Positions 17,141 to 26,087 are shown, counted from the first letter of the stretch. The stretch: DNA of 64,000 nt from Flavobacterium inviolabile (GCF_013389455.1 NZ_CP058278.1:1984001-2048000); one strand, 5' to 3'. Notes: generated from the letters alone by a model not told the origin. A program made the numbers and translations.

Positions 17141-17176
17141 AAAAAAACCTCATCGCTTGTATGAGGTTTTTTTTTG
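17141..17176 (-). terminator. Terminator of the cold-shock gene
   Basis: AAACCTCAT/ATGAGGTTT stem with a 7-base loop and flanking A- and T-runs, 20 bases past the cold-shock stop codon. Confidence 0.85.
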
Positions 17177-17196
17177 TACTGGTGTCCTTTATAAAT

Positions 17197-17391
17197 CTAG
17201 TTAATTAGTTTTACATTAGTTGCCGTTGGTCCTTTTTTACCGGTTTCGACTGTGAAGGATACTTTGTCATCTTCTTTAATACGGTCAATTAACCCTGTAG
17301 AGTGTACAAAGCATTCTTTATTCTCATCATCGTGTTTGATGAAACCATACCCTTTTTCTTCATTGAAAAATTTTACTGTACCTGTAATCAT
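17197..17391 (-). CDS. Cold-shock domain protein
   Basis: A 64-residue single cold-shock domain. It has the RNP1-type motif KGYGFIKHD (residues ~13-21) and the RNP2-type motif CFVHST (~27-32), starting MITGTVKFFNEEKGYGFI. These proteins bind single-stranded RNA and melt secondary structure, acting as RNA chaperones in the cold or in stationary phase. Length matches the CspA family. Monocistronic with its own terminator. The AT-rich leader of about 70 bases could be regulatory, as in other csp genes, but no specific element is recognisable. Confidence 0.92.
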   Translation of the reverse strand: MITGTVKFFNEEKGYGFIKHDDENKECFVHSTGLIDRIKEDDKVSFTVETGKKGPTATNVKLIN

Positions 17392-17567
17392 TGTGCTGTT
17401 TTTTAAAAATTATAATGGTAAATCTAAATATAAAAATTAACAAATTGTTACGTATAATTACGGAATTCGACAAAAATCAGAATTTATTTTTTTAGAGTTA
17501 TTCGGGCATATAATTGGGTGGGACAGCTATTATGGAACGGTTAGCTGTATTTTAATTCATCATGGCT

Positions 17568-17602
17568 TTTGGGAGGCATTCTGAAAAAAACGCTTACTTT
17601 TG
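17568..17602 (+). promoter_or_regulatory. Candidate promoter of the pseudouridine synthase gene
   Basis: TTTG at 17568-17571 and TACTTTTG at 17595-17602. The -7 is perfect; the 23-base spacer is slightly long. Confidence 0.4.
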
Positions 17603-17621
17603 AACGGTTTTTTATACGATT

Positions 17622-18344
17622 ATGTTAGAGATTATTTATCAGGACGATTATTTAGTAGCAATCAACAAACCGCACGGGCTTTTGGTGCACCAGTCTCCTA
17701 TTGCAAGGGATGCTTCCGAATTTGCGATTCAGCTGCTGCGGGATCAGATCGGCAAAAAAGTATATCCTGTTCACAGGATTGACCGTAAAACATCCGGGAT
17801 ATTGCTTTTTGCACTGGATAAGGAAGTAAATAAAAGTCTAACGGAACAGTTAACCTTAAAAACCGTTGAAAAAAAATACTGGGCCATCGTGAGAGGGTTT
17901 ACTCCGGAGGAATTGCACATCGACTATCCGTTATATAAAGACAACGGTGTGCTACAGGAAGCACAGACTACCATCAAAACGCTGGCACAAACAGTATTGC
18001 CCATTCCGTCCGGAAAACACGATACTTCCCGGTATTCCTTTATAGAGGCTTCCCCGTTAACCGGAAGAATGCACCAGATCCGCAAACACCTGGCGCATGT
18101 TTTACACCCGATTATCGGCGACCGTCCTCACGGCTGTAACAAGCAAAACAAGATATGGCTTGAAAAATTTGAGATGAATACGATGCTGTTGCATGCTCAA
18201 AAACTGGTTTTTACACATCCCGTTACAACTAAAGAAGTGGTGCTTACCGCCCGTCCGCATAAAGAATTTCTAAGATCGGCCGGTATACTGGGTTTTGAAA
18301 TGGATAAAACCGGTGGGGTTACTGCTGCAGTATCAGAAAATTAA
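17622..18344 (+). CDS. truC: RluA-family RNA pseudouridine synthase, TruC-like
   Basis: 240 residues beginning MLEIIYQDDYLVAINKPHGLLVHQS, the usual N-terminus of the TruC/RluA branch without an S4 domain. The catalytic signature is HRIDRKTSGILLFA (residues ~51-64), its Asp being the nucleophile that isomerises uridine. The C-terminal HQIRKHLAHVLHPIIGD completes the fold. TruC modifies U65 of certain tRNAs in E. coli. The size and lack of an S4 domain favour TruC over RluD, but the exact target cannot be read from sequence. Confidence 0.85.
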   Translation: MLEIIYQDDYLVAINKPHGLLVHQSPIARDASEFAIQLLRDQIGKKVYPVHRIDRKTSGILLFALDKEVNKSLTEQLTLKTVEKKYWAIVRGFTPEELHIDYPLYKDNGVLQEAQTTIKTLAQTVLPIPSGKHDTSRYSFIEASPLTGRMHQIRKHLAHVLHPIIGDRPHGCNKQNKIWLEKFEMNTMLLHAQKLVFTHPVTTKEVVLTARPHKEFLRSAGILGFEMDKTGGVTAAVSEN

Positions 18345-18351
18345 TTGCAAT

Positions 18352-18378
18352 TACGCAAAGTTTTCACGACTTTGCGTA
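18352..18378. repeat. Inverted repeat between converging genes
   Basis: A perfect 9-base stem TACGCAAAG/CTTTGCGTA with a 9-base loop lies between the truC stop and the stop of the small gene on the other strand. No T-run follows on either strand, so it is at best a weak or factor-dependent terminator. Confidence 0.5.
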
Positions 18379-18396
18379 GCAGACTACTTAAACCTT

Positions 18397-18537
18397 TTAA
18401 TCTTTAGGTTTATGTTTATGAGGTTTTAAAGTAGGATGCTTTGGCTTGTTGTCCGGTGTAACACGCTGTCTTTTATCATCCTTTCCTTCCTCTGTTTTTC
18501 TTTTTGGTCCGGGTTTAATTGCTTGGATTGTTTCCAT
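18397..18537 (-). CDS. Small basic Lys/Pro/His-rich protein (46 residues)
   Basis: An ATG-to-TAA frame of 46 codons, beginning METIQAIKPGPKRKTEEGKD and ending HPTLKPHKHKPKD. It is too short for most gene callers. About 30 percent of residues are Lys or Arg, with several Pro and His, no hydrophobic segment and no signal peptide, so it is likely a disordered cytoplasmic nucleic-acid- or metal-interacting peptide. Evidence for coding is the clean ATG start and the strongly non-random composition. I do not recognise the family and assign no function. Confidence 0.5.
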   Translation of the reverse strand: METIQAIKPGPKRKTEEGKDDKRQRVTPDNKPKHPTLKPHKHKPKD

Positions 18538-18726
18538 GATACTTGTTTTTATGTACTATTAATATTATTACGCAATGCCAAATAAAAGCAAATAAATCGC
18601 TGTGTAATTACGGGAAACCATAATTCAATCATACTAACAAACCTGTGGATTTTCAATATTTTATTTAGTTTTGCTAAGCAACACTACAAGTAGCGGAAAG
18701 TTTATAAAAACCGATCTCTATAAAAA

Positions 18727-19269
18727 ATGAAGAATAGGATTAAAATTTTGAGAGAAGAGAGAAATATGACTCAAAATGAACTTGCCGAAAAGTCAGGGCT
18801 TTCCCTGCGAACCATCCAGCGGATTGAAGCCGGGAATGCTCTCAAAGGGTTTACCTTAAAAGCGATTGCCCGATCATTGGAAACCGAACCCGAAAAGCTG
18901 CTTGCCGGTAGCGATGAAAATACTGGAATTGACAGGGCAAAATTAATTAACCTTTCGGCTTTATCGGGTCTTGTACTGCCATTTGGCGGGGTGATATTGC
19001 CTTTGATTTTAACTTACAAAACAAAGGACGCAAAAAATAAAGAACTGGGAAAAAATATCGTCAGTATTCAGATCCTGCTGAGCCTGATTACATCTGTCCT
19101 GATGATCGTAAGTCCGTTTGTTCAAAAAGCATTAGGACTAAAATTCCCGTTGTTTATCCTCTTTTTAATTGCATTTCTTTGTCTGAAACTATGGGTAGTC
19201 ATCAAAAACGGCATCAGTCTGAATCAAAAAAGTGATTTGTGTATCCGGTTGAAAAACAGTTTTTTATAA
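18727..19269 (+). CDS. XRE-family HTH regulator with membrane domain
   Basis: 180 residues. The N-terminal Cro/C1-type helix-turn-helix (IKILREERNMTQNELAEKSGLSLRTIQRIEAGNALKGFTLKAIARSL, ~4-51) is followed by three or four hydrophobic helices from residue ~75 (LSALSGLVLPFGGVILPLIL, IVSIQILLSLITSVLMIVSPF, FPLFILFLIAFLCLKLWVVI). This membrane-anchored regulator architecture is common in Flavobacteriaceae. Target unknown; the four 11-base repeats directly behind the gene are a possible binding site. Confidence 0.85.
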   Translation: MKNRIKILREERNMTQNELAEKSGLSLRTIQRIEAGNALKGFTLKAIARSLETEPEKLLAGSDENTGIDRAKLINLSALSGLVLPFGGVILPLILTYKTKDAKNKELGKNIVSIQILLSLITSVLMIVSPFVQKALGLKFPLFILFLIAFLCLKLWVVIKNGISLNQKSDLCIRLKNSFL

Positions 19270-19270
19270 A

Positions 19271-19314
19271 AGATGTCATAAAGATGTCATAAAGATGTCA
19301 TAAAGATGTCGTAA
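19271..19314 (+). repeat. Four tandem 11-base repeats
   Basis: The unit AGATGTCATAA occurs three times in tandem, followed by AGATGTCGTAA, in the gap between the HTH gene and the aspartic-protease-like gene. The 11-base period is close to one helical turn, so a bound protein would see all copies on one face of the DNA. Confidence 0.85.
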
Positions 19315-19368
19315 TGTTTTTACCGTAAAACTGAATGGTAATGCTGAATCTTGCAAAAAAATAGCAGC

Positions 19369-20307
19369 ATGAAAACATTCAGAAAAATAGCATTGGCTAT
19401 CGTTATCATTATCGTATTATCCCTATCAGGAGGGTATCTTTATTTTGAAAAAAAGTTTGCACCGCCTGAAAATTACCTGAGTGTTTCCGGGTTTACAAAA
19501 AACGTGACAATACGGTGGGTTGCTGCCGACGGGAATCCTTATGCCGCCGTGCTGTTACCCGTTCAGCTCGCCGGGATGGACCAGACATTTTATATGCAAT
19601 TGGATTCGGGTTCCCCAACGACGGTGTTTTATAAAAAAGCATTGGCATCTTTACCGGCAAAATTCCGGAATCAGCTTCAAGGACATAAGAACCCGAACGA
19701 AATTTCAACAGGTTTTAACATTGGGAACATGCAGGTGGCTTCGGATCGTTTTACAGTATTGGATTATGGTAATAAGATTGATATTGAACATCCGGATGCC
19801 GATAATATCATCGGAACCATCGGAACCGATTTGTTGGAAAAACGGACAATTGTACTGGATTTTAAAAACAGTTTATGTTCCTTCACAACAGACATCCGGG
19901 ATGGTGAATTTACCGGACTGGAATTTAAAAAACGCAGGATTATATTTCCGGCGACAATCGGAAATGAAAGCCTGAAATTGCTTTACGATTCGGGAACCAG
20001 CGGCTATGAGCTGATTACGAATAAAAAGGAATGGGAAAGCTATAAAACGCCGAATGGAAAAATAAAGACAGAAAAAGGCAATTCCTGGGGGAATATACTA
20101 ACCGTTAGATCCGCTCCAGCAGCTCTCAAAATAAAAATAGGGAACCGGGAGCTGAAGCTTTCCGAAGTGACCTATATAGAAGGAACATCGGCAATGCAGA
20201 ACTTTTTAATGAAAAGATCCGGAATGCAGGGAATGACCGGGAATAAACTTTTTATAAACCACAAACTGATTTTAGACTGTAAAAACAAAAAATTTAAAAT
20301 AGAATAA
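19369..20307 (+). CDS. Membrane-anchored retropepsin-like aspartic protease
   Basis: 312 residues from the ATG at 19369. One N-terminal transmembrane helix (~7-25) precedes two pepsin-like lobes. The first carries QLDSGSPTTVF (DSGS at residues 79-82). NIIGTIGTDLL (~146-156) matches the hydrophobic-hydrophobic-Gly motif. The second lobe carries LLYDSGTSGYELI (DSGT at 207-210). Two DS/TG motifs in one chain suggest a complete bilobal enzyme. Substrate unknown; the catalytic part should face the periplasm. Downstream of the 11-base repeats. Confidence 0.65.
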   Translation: MKTFRKIALAIVIIIVLSLSGGYLYFEKKFAPPENYLSVSGFTKNVTIRWVAADGNPYAAVLLPVQLAGMDQTFYMQLDSGSPTTVFYKKALASLPAKFRNQLQGHKNPNEISTGFNIGNMQVASDRFTVLDYGNKIDIEHPDADNIIGTIGTDLLEKRTIVLDFKNSLCSFTTDIRDGEFTGLEFKKRRIIFPATIGNESLKLLYDSGTSGYELITNKKEWESYKTPNGKIKTEKGNSWGNILTVRSAPAALKIKIGNRELKLSEVTYIEGTSAMQNFLMKRSGMQGMTGNKLFINHKLILDCKNKKFKIE

Positions 20308-20316
20308 CGGTTTGAA

Positions 20317-20604
20317 TTGTATTTTGTAAAAACAAGTCAGGAATCAAAAGGATATATTCAGTGCTTTTCTTTAGATTTGTTTTATAGCCGGTTTAAAGGC
20401 AGCATCCTAAAAAACAAACAAGTACTGCTCTCAAAAAAGGAGTATGAAAAAAAAGAATATTATGCGATTTTTCTTAGTATTGCAGGAATAATAGCGAATA
20501 TATTTTTTTTCTGTTATGAAAGGAAAAAATACCTGAGAAAGAAAAAGCCACAGGCAATTAGTTTTTTTAGGCATAGTAAAATTAAAAACCGCGATAAACA
20601 ATAA
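20317..20604 (+). CDS. Doubtful small hypothetical protein with one membrane helix
   Basis: A 95-codon frame starting at TTG, 10 bases after the preceding gene. It holds one plausible transmembrane helix (YYAIFLSIAGIIANIFFFCY, ~47-66) followed by a Lys-rich tail. No family resemblance. The unusual start, AT-rich composition and an equally long frame on the other strand make coding uncertain. If real it would be a small inner-membrane protein in the same transcript as its neighbours. Confidence 0.25.
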   Translation: MYFVKTSQESKGYIQCFSLDLFYSRFKGSILKNKQVLLSKKEYEKKEYYAIFLSIAGIIANIFFFCYERKKYLRKKKPQAISFFRHSKIKNRDKQ

Positions 20605-20608
20605 AAAT

Positions 20609-21424
20609 ATGAATATGAAAAATTTATATGGCATTTTGCTGATATGCACTGTACTGACAGGTTGTGGCAATGTTTCACAACAGGATCCTGTTCCGGCTCA
20701 CGATAGTTTTACGATGCCTTCTAAACAAGTTGGCGAAACAAGAACGATTAATGTCTGGACGCCGGCAACCTATAAGACCGATACGATTTCATTGCCGGTT
20801 ATGTATATGGCAGATGGTGGTTTAAAGGAAGATTTTCCGCATATAGCCAATACCATTGCGGCACTCGTAGCAGCTAAGGCTATTCCGCCGGTAATTCTGG
20901 TAGGGATTGAAAATACGCAGCGGGCAAGAGATCTGACCGGGCCAACCGAAGTAGCAAAAGATAAAGAAATAGCCCCGGTTGTAGGCGGTTCAGAAAAATT
21001 CAGAGCCTTTATAAATGATGAATTGTTTCCGGAAATAGACAAACGCTATCGGACTTCCGGTAAAAAAGGAATACTTGGAGAATCGGCATCAGGACTTTTT
21101 GTAGTGGAGACATTTTTCCTGAAACCCGAAATGTTTGACTATTATATCGCCTTTGACCCGTCATTGTGGTGGAACAATCATGCTTTGGTAAGGACTTCAA
21201 AAGAACATTTGGCTAAGTTCCCGCCAACGGCAAAAAGATTTTGGTTTGCCGGTTCGGATGCCGCGGATATTGCCCCTTATACAAAGGAATTGTCGGATAT
21301 TTTAAAAAGTGAAAATCCTGCCGGTATAAAATGGAACTATGCAGACGAACCAACAGAAACACACAAAACAATTTTCAGGGCAACAAAAGAAAAAGCGATA
21401 AAATGGACGTTGGGCAACAATTAA
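20609..21424 (+). CDS. Lipoprotein esterase (enterochelin-esterase-like alpha/beta hydrolase)
   Basis: 271 residues with a lipoprotein signal (ILLICTVLTGC, lipidated Cys ~19). The hydrolase body follows the putative-esterase family: PVMYMADGG, nucleophile elbow GESASG at residues 157-162 (Ser 159), and likely acid and base in the C-terminal AGSDAADI and ETHKT segments. Such enzymes hydrolyse esters, sometimes siderophore or acyl esters. The lipid anchor puts it in the cell envelope. Substrate unknown. Confidence 0.75.
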   Translation: MNMKNLYGILLICTVLTGCGNVSQQDPVPAHDSFTMPSKQVGETRTINVWTPATYKTDTISLPVMYMADGGLKEDFPHIANTIAALVAAKAIPPVILVGIENTQRARDLTGPTEVAKDKEIAPVVGGSEKFRAFINDELFPEIDKRYRTSGKKGILGESASGLFVVETFFLKPEMFDYYIAFDPSLWWNNHALVRTSKEHLAKFPPTAKRFWFAGSDAADIAPYTKELSDILKSENPAGIKWNYADEPTETHKTIFRATKEKAIKWTLGNN

Positions 21425-21551
21425 AAAGCATAATAACAGAATCAGCATTACGTTTTAATACGCTAAAATAGTTTGTCAGATATCAGAATTTGTGTTTTTA
21501 TTTTAAAAGCGAAACCTTTTAGTTATTATTCTTTCGGAACCCTAAAAAAAG

Positions 21552-21582
21552 TTTGTTCGTTTTATGCTAAAGAGTAACTTTA
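21552..21582 (+). promoter_or_regulatory. Promoter of the patatin gene
   Basis: TTTG at 21552-21555, 19-base spacer, TAACTTTA at 21575-21582, 18 bases before the start codon. Confidence 0.5.
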
Positions 21583-21600
21583 GCAGGCTAAAATAAAAAT

Positions 21601-23241
21601 ATGAAAAACATTGCGCTTGCTTTTTCAGGTGGCGGCTTTAGAGCGGCAGCCTATAGTTTAGGGTGTCTGTCGTACCTGAACCGTGTACCGTTTGACGGAA
21701 AACCCTTATTGCACAATGTGACTTATATTTCTTCGACTTCCGGCGGCAGTATTACAAATTTACTGTACAGCGCTTTTCTGTTTGAGAAAAAACCGTTTGA
21801 GGCCTTTTACAAATTCCTTTCCGAAAAATTGGATGGGGATATCCTTTTGGGGGAAGCTGTCAAAACCTTGGGCGACCGGTCGCAATGGAAAGACCGGCCG
21901 CAAAAAAGCGTTAACCTGATCAATGCTTTCAGCCTCGTATATGATCAATTGCTGGAAGGAAGAACTTTTGGCTTGTTTTCGCATCCCGATCCGGCCACAC
22001 ATCTGGAAGAGATCTGTATCAATGCAACGGAATTTTCAAACGGTTTGCCGTTTCGCTTTCAGTCGCAAAACCGGACCGAAGGTTTTTCGAACGGGAAGAT
22101 CGGGAACCGCTATATTTATTTTAAACCAAAGAGCAGGGAAGTGGCTTATAAAATGAAGCTTGCCGATATATTAGCCTGTTCGTCCTGTTTCCCTTCCGGA
22201 TTTGAACCGATGATTTTTCCGAACGATTTTACCTATGCCGGCATTGATACAGCAAGTCTGGAAGATGCCATCACCTATAAAGAAAACGAATATACCCTTG
22301 ACGACTACAATAGTGCCGACTTTTTTAAGAATAAAAATTTTGAAAAAAAGCAGTTTGGCATTATGGATGGCGGTATTACCGATAACCAGGGAATCGGATC
22401 CTTTTTAAAAGCCGACCAGCGGAGAAGTAAAGAGAAAAAATTTGACCTGTTTATCAGTTGCGACGTCAGCAGCTATTTAATGGACGCCTATACCTTACCG
22501 GTGTATACCCGCCGATGGTATAACGATTTCACGCTGCAAAAACTGGGGTATTGGGTTTTAGGGATTGGTTCCGTTTTACCGCTCATGCTGCTGTTTCTGG
22601 ATGACTGGAAGCCCTGGCACTATGTGGTGGGAACCTTAACCGGAATTTTTAGTGTGGTGGTATTGGGATATGGCTTCTCCTTTCTGGTAAAAGCCGTTTC
22701 CGATGAAAAAGAAAGCTCCGGCTCCTGGAACACCGTTTTTAGAAAATATAAAAGTGTCTTTTTCCGGCTGCGGTTTGATATCCTGAAACAAATGGTATTG
22801 TCACGGGCAAAATCAGTATTCATCCTGGCGAATGATGTCTACCTGAAACAGATCCGGAGAATGTACTATGAAGGACTTTTTTCCAATAAAAAATACAGAA
22901 GCAAAGTAATTCAGAATACAATTTATGATCTGAGCAGTGCCAAATTTCCACCGGAAGCCAAATCCAGTGATTCGCTGCATCCCTCTCCAAAAATGATAGC
23001 GGTAGCCGAAAAAGCCCGTACCATGAGCACTACCTTATGGTTTGATAAAAAACATCAGGCAGAAAAACGAAAAGAATGTATTATTGCTACCGGGCAGTTC
23101 ACCACCTGCTATAACCTGCTGCACTATATAAAAGAGATGGATATAACTTTAAAAACGGATGCTGTATTACAGCTGGAGCGCACTTTGCTGCAGGATTATG
23201 AAGCTTTTAAAGAAAACCCTTTCTGGCTGATGGAAGCCTGA
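21601..23241 (+). CDS. Patatin-like phospholipase with central membrane segment
   Basis: 546 residues. The patatin core starts at once: oxyanion loop SGGGFRAAAY (9-18), nucleophile STSGGS (Ser 47, with Ser instead of the first Gly of GxSxG) and DGG at 256-258 as the catalytic Asp motif. After it come two adjacent hydrophobic helices (~315-365, VLGIGSVLPLMLLFL and VVGTLTGIFSVVVLGYGFSFL), unusual for simple patatins and implying membrane anchoring. Likely acyl hydrolase on phospholipids. The stop directly abuts the converging esterase gene. Confidence 0.8.
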   Translation: MKNIALAFSGGGFRAAAYSLGCLSYLNRVPFDGKPLLHNVTYISSTSGGSITNLLYSAFLFEKKPFEAFYKFLSEKLDGDILLGEAVKTLGDRSQWKDRPQKSVNLINAFSLVYDQLLEGRTFGLFSHPDPATHLEEICINATEFSNGLPFRFQSQNRTEGFSNGKIGNRYIYFKPKSREVAYKMKLADILACSSCFPSGFEPMIFPNDFTYAGIDTASLEDAITYKENEYTLDDYNSADFFKNKNFEKKQFGIMDGGITDNQGIGSFLKADQRRSKEKKFDLFISCDVSSYLMDAYTLPVYTRRWYNDFTLQKLGYWVLGIGSVLPLMLLFLDDWKPWHYVVGTLTGIFSVVVLGYGFSFLVKAVSDEKESSGSWNTVFRKYKSVFFRLRFDILKQMVLSRAKSVFILANDVYLKQIRRMYYEGLFSNKKYRSKVIQNTIYDLSSAKFPPEAKSSDSLHPSPKMIAVAEKARTMSTTLWFDKKHQAEKRKECIIATGQFTTCYNLLHYIKEMDITLKTDAVLQLERTLLQDYEAFKENPFWLMEA

Positions 23242-24243
23242 TCAGGGCTGTTCGTTAATAAACGCCGCCGTACGTTCCAATGCCAGCTTACCGGCTTCCG
23301 TGTCCAGATCAAACTGGTATTCGTGCGGCAGCTTCGGTGTGTAAGTTTTTGGAAAGAACAGACTGTCTACCGTTACGCCAAGCCGGCCAAGATGCTGGGC
23401 GAGTACCTGCGACTGCAATAGCAGACTGTCGCCGTTTCCGGCAGAAATAAATGTCGCCGGGAAATCTTTGGTTACATAACGGTTCACGGAGGCCAGTGCA
23501 AAATCGGGATGGGTAGTAAAATCTTTAGTACCGCAGTAGGCCCATAAAATCGATTTTGCCAGTCCGTTAAACCCGGTTTCTATATCAATTTTACCAAGAT
23601 CATAAGGACCACAATACAACAATACGCCGGTTAAAGCTTTTTGGGCGATAGCCGGTTTTATTCCCATACCCGCAGCATATGCCGGTGAGGTACAGATTGC
23701 CGCCAGCTGGGCAGTGATATGTGCACCGGCAGAATCACCGGCGAGTACCATTCGGTTGGGAGTAATGTGCAGCTGCCGGCTGTTTTGAAGCAGGTAGCCT
23801 AAAGCAGTATTGAGCTGTTTTACCGGTGTGGGATAATGAGCAGCCGGAGCTAAGGCATAATCGATCGCAACGACCGTAAACCCTTTTGAAGCCAGAATCT
23901 TACAGTAATTGGCAAGCTGTTCCTTATTCCCGGATAACCATCCGCCGCCATGTGTCCAGACAATGGTGGCCGATGACGAAGCTGCCGCCGGATAGTAAAC
24001 ATCCAGCCGGGCATCACTGTCCGCAGCATCATATTGCCGGTTGTATAAAGCGGTAATACCGGCAGGGACATATTTTTCGAGGTTTCCGGACTTTTTTTCG
24101 GCTCCGGCATCAAAAGCATAACGGAGTACCAAAGCTGTCGGCCAGGGACTGACTTTATAAGCGGTATAGCCTATGATTCCGAGTAGCAGCAGCGTACTGA
24201 GTAAGCGGAACAGCAATTTTTTAAGATGGAATCCCTTTTTCAT
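23242..24243 (-). CDS. Alpha/beta hydrolase, HSL-type esterase
   Basis: 333 residues with an N-terminal membrane anchor (~8-30). Motif HGGG (98-101) forms the oxyanion hole of hormone-sensitive-lipase-type esterases, and GDSAG (169-173) holds the nucleophile Ser. YALAPAAHYPTPV is the conserved segment between them. The catalytic Asp/His probably lie in SAGNGDSLL and KLPHEYQ near the C-terminus. Short-chain ester hydrolysis in the envelope is the expected activity. Converges on the patatin gene with no spacer. Confidence 0.82.
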   Translation of the reverse strand: MKKGFHLKKLLFRLLSTLLLLGIIGYTAYKVSPWPTALVLRYAFDAGAEKKSGNLEKYVPAGITALYNRQYDAADSDARLDVYYPAAASSSATIVWTHGGGWLSGNKEQLANYCKILASKGFTVVAIDYALAPAAHYPTPVKQLNTALGYLLQNSRQLHITPNRMVLAGDSAGAHITAQLAAICTSPAYAAGMGIKPAIAQKALTGVLLYCGPYDLGKIDIETGFNGLAKSILWAYCGTKDFTTHPDFALASVNRYVTKDFPATFISAGNGDSLLLQSQVLAQHLGRLGVTVDSLFFPKTYTPKLPHEYQFDLDTEAGKLALERTAAFINEQP

Positions 24244-24478
24244 AACAGCAGGAATTTAAAGTCTGGCGAATGTTATTATCCGGTAGCCGTTTTCAATTAA
24301 TTGATCTTTCAAAACACTTTTACGGACGACATTATATTGGATTCTAGCGGCTTAGGGCTTCTTTTTAATCAGGAAAGAAAAGCTCCTGTCAAATATAAAC
24401 AATTCTGTTTTTCCTGTTAAAATTTGTGGCTCTAAATAAAAGGAACTACATTTAATAGTGAATTTTAGAGAATCTCAA

Positions 24479-25954
24479 ATGAGTATCGATTTCTGGACGA
24501 CACATTGGAGTAGCCTGCTGCTGGCAATTTACTATTTAATAGTATTTGCCGTTTGCTGTATCGTGATCTATAATACCAAGTCGCCGGCAAAAGCATCGGC
24601 CTACCTGTTATTGGTGACCTTTTTACCGGTAGCCGGAATTTTTGTGTATTTCTCTTTCGGATTTAACTACCGCAAACGCGAGATCTATTCCAAAAAAATA
24701 ATCAGGGATGACAACCTGCTTCATCAGGTTATCCGGGCGATTAATGATAATTCCATAAAGATTCTGAATGAGAATAGTACGGTTTTCGGCAATTTCGACA
24801 GGGTTGCCAGGATGATCCTGAAAAATGAAAACAGCCTGGTATCCGACAATAACAAGATTGACCTGCTGATTAACGGAGAACAGAAATTTCCACGGCTGAA
24901 AGAAGATTTGCAGCAGGCAAAACACAACATCCACCTGGAATATTACATTTATGAAGATGATATTATCGGAAATGAGATTGCGGCCATTTTAATCCAAAAG
25001 GCGGCCGAAGGTGTAAATGTCCGTTTTGTATATGATGCTTTCGGAAGTTCCGGAATTAAAAAATTAGCCGGGCGCCTGCGGGCAAACGGTGTAGAGGTAT
25101 ATCCGTTTTATAAGATCATTTTTTCACTGCTGGCCAATCGGGTCAATAACCGGAACCACCGGAAAATTGTGGTTATTGACGGCCGGATCGGTTATGTGGG
25201 TGGTATCAATATCAGTGATAAATACAGCAACGAAAGACGTCTTGAAAATGATCTTTACTGGCGGGATATGAGCATCCGGATTGAAGGAACGGGTGTTTAC
25301 AACCTGCAATATACTTTCCTGAGCGACTGGAATTTTGCTTCGGGACAATCCTTACAACCGGAAGAAGCGTTTTTTCCGGCGGGTTTAAACCGGGAAAATT
25401 TCGGGGATAAGATTGTTCAGACCGTTGTGAGCGGAGCCGATTCTAAAATACCATCCATCATGTTGTCGATGGCGCAGTGTATCGCCATTTCCAGGAAAGA
25501 AGTGTTTTTAACCTCGCCCTATTTTATTCCGGATGAAACGATACTGAATGCGATAAAAGTTGCCAGCCTTAGCGGTGTGGATGTCAAAGTACTGGTTCCC
25601 GGAATTTCCGACTCCCGTATTGTCAATGCGGCTTCCAGTTCCTACTATAAAGAACTGCTGGAATCGGGTGTGGAAGTGTACCGCTATCAAAAAGGATTTG
25701 TACATGCCAAAACGATGGTTTGCGACAGTCAGCTGAGTATGGTGGGCTCTGCCAATATGGATTTCAGAAGCTTTGATCTGAATTTTGAAGCCAATGCCAT
25801 TATTTACGATCCGGAACTCTCTGGAGTACTGCGGGAACAGTTTTTAAAGGATCTGGAAGATGCCGAGAAAATCGATCCTTACCAATGGCGCAGGCGCTCC
25901 AAAATGGAAAAGTTTAAAGAGCGGCTGGTACGATTGGCAGCACCTTTAATGTAA
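24479..25954 (+). CDS. cls: Cardiolipin synthase (phospholipase D superfamily)
   Basis: 491 residues from the ATG at 24479; a GTG 21 bases upstream is an alternative start. Two N-terminal transmembrane helices (~10-35 and ~40-62) precede two PLD domains, each with an HKD motif: NHRKIVVIDGRIGYVGGINI (His ~227) and HAKTMVCDSQLSMVGSANMD (His ~409). The enzyme condenses two phosphatidylglycerols, or PG with another phospholipid, into cardiolipin at the inner membrane. Length and order match the Cls family. The 235 bases before it show no gene. Confidence 0.9.
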   Translation: MSIDFWTTHWSSLLLAIYYLIVFAVCCIVIYNTKSPAKASAYLLLVTFLPVAGIFVYFSFGFNYRKREIYSKKIIRDDNLLHQVIRAINDNSIKILNENSTVFGNFDRVARMILKNENSLVSDNNKIDLLINGEQKFPRLKEDLQQAKHNIHLEYYIYEDDIIGNEIAAILIQKAAEGVNVRFVYDAFGSSGIKKLAGRLRANGVEVYPFYKIIFSLLANRVNNRNHRKIVVIDGRIGYVGGINISDKYSNERRLENDLYWRDMSIRIEGTGVYNLQYTFLSDWNFASGQSLQPEEAFFPAGLNRENFGDKIVQTVVSGADSKIPSIMLSMAQCIAISRKEVFLTSPYFIPDETILNAIKVASLSGVDVKVLVPGISDSRIVNAASSSYYKELLESGVEVYRYQKGFVHAKTMVCDSQLSMVGSANMDFRSFDLNFEANAIIYDPELSGVLREQFLKDLEDAEKIDPYQWRRRSKMEKFKERLVRLAAPLM

Positions 25955-26087
25955 AAAATTGCGGTATCGTTTTTTAGCTGTTAAAAAAAGGGAAGATTAA
26001 CAGTGTTACTATTAATAAAAGATAAGGCGCATGACAAACAATAGTAATTGCTTAAATTTGTGTATATAGAATTATACCCCGAATCCT

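Noticed and set aside
18352..18378. Hairpin as a rho-independent terminator for truC
   Set aside because: There is no T-run on either strand after the stem; recorded only as an inverted repeat.
20431..20670. Minus-strand 79-codon frame over the doubtful gene at 20317-20604
   Set aside because: Phe/Ile-rich composition typical of the complement of an AT-rich Lys-rich frame; no signs of coding.
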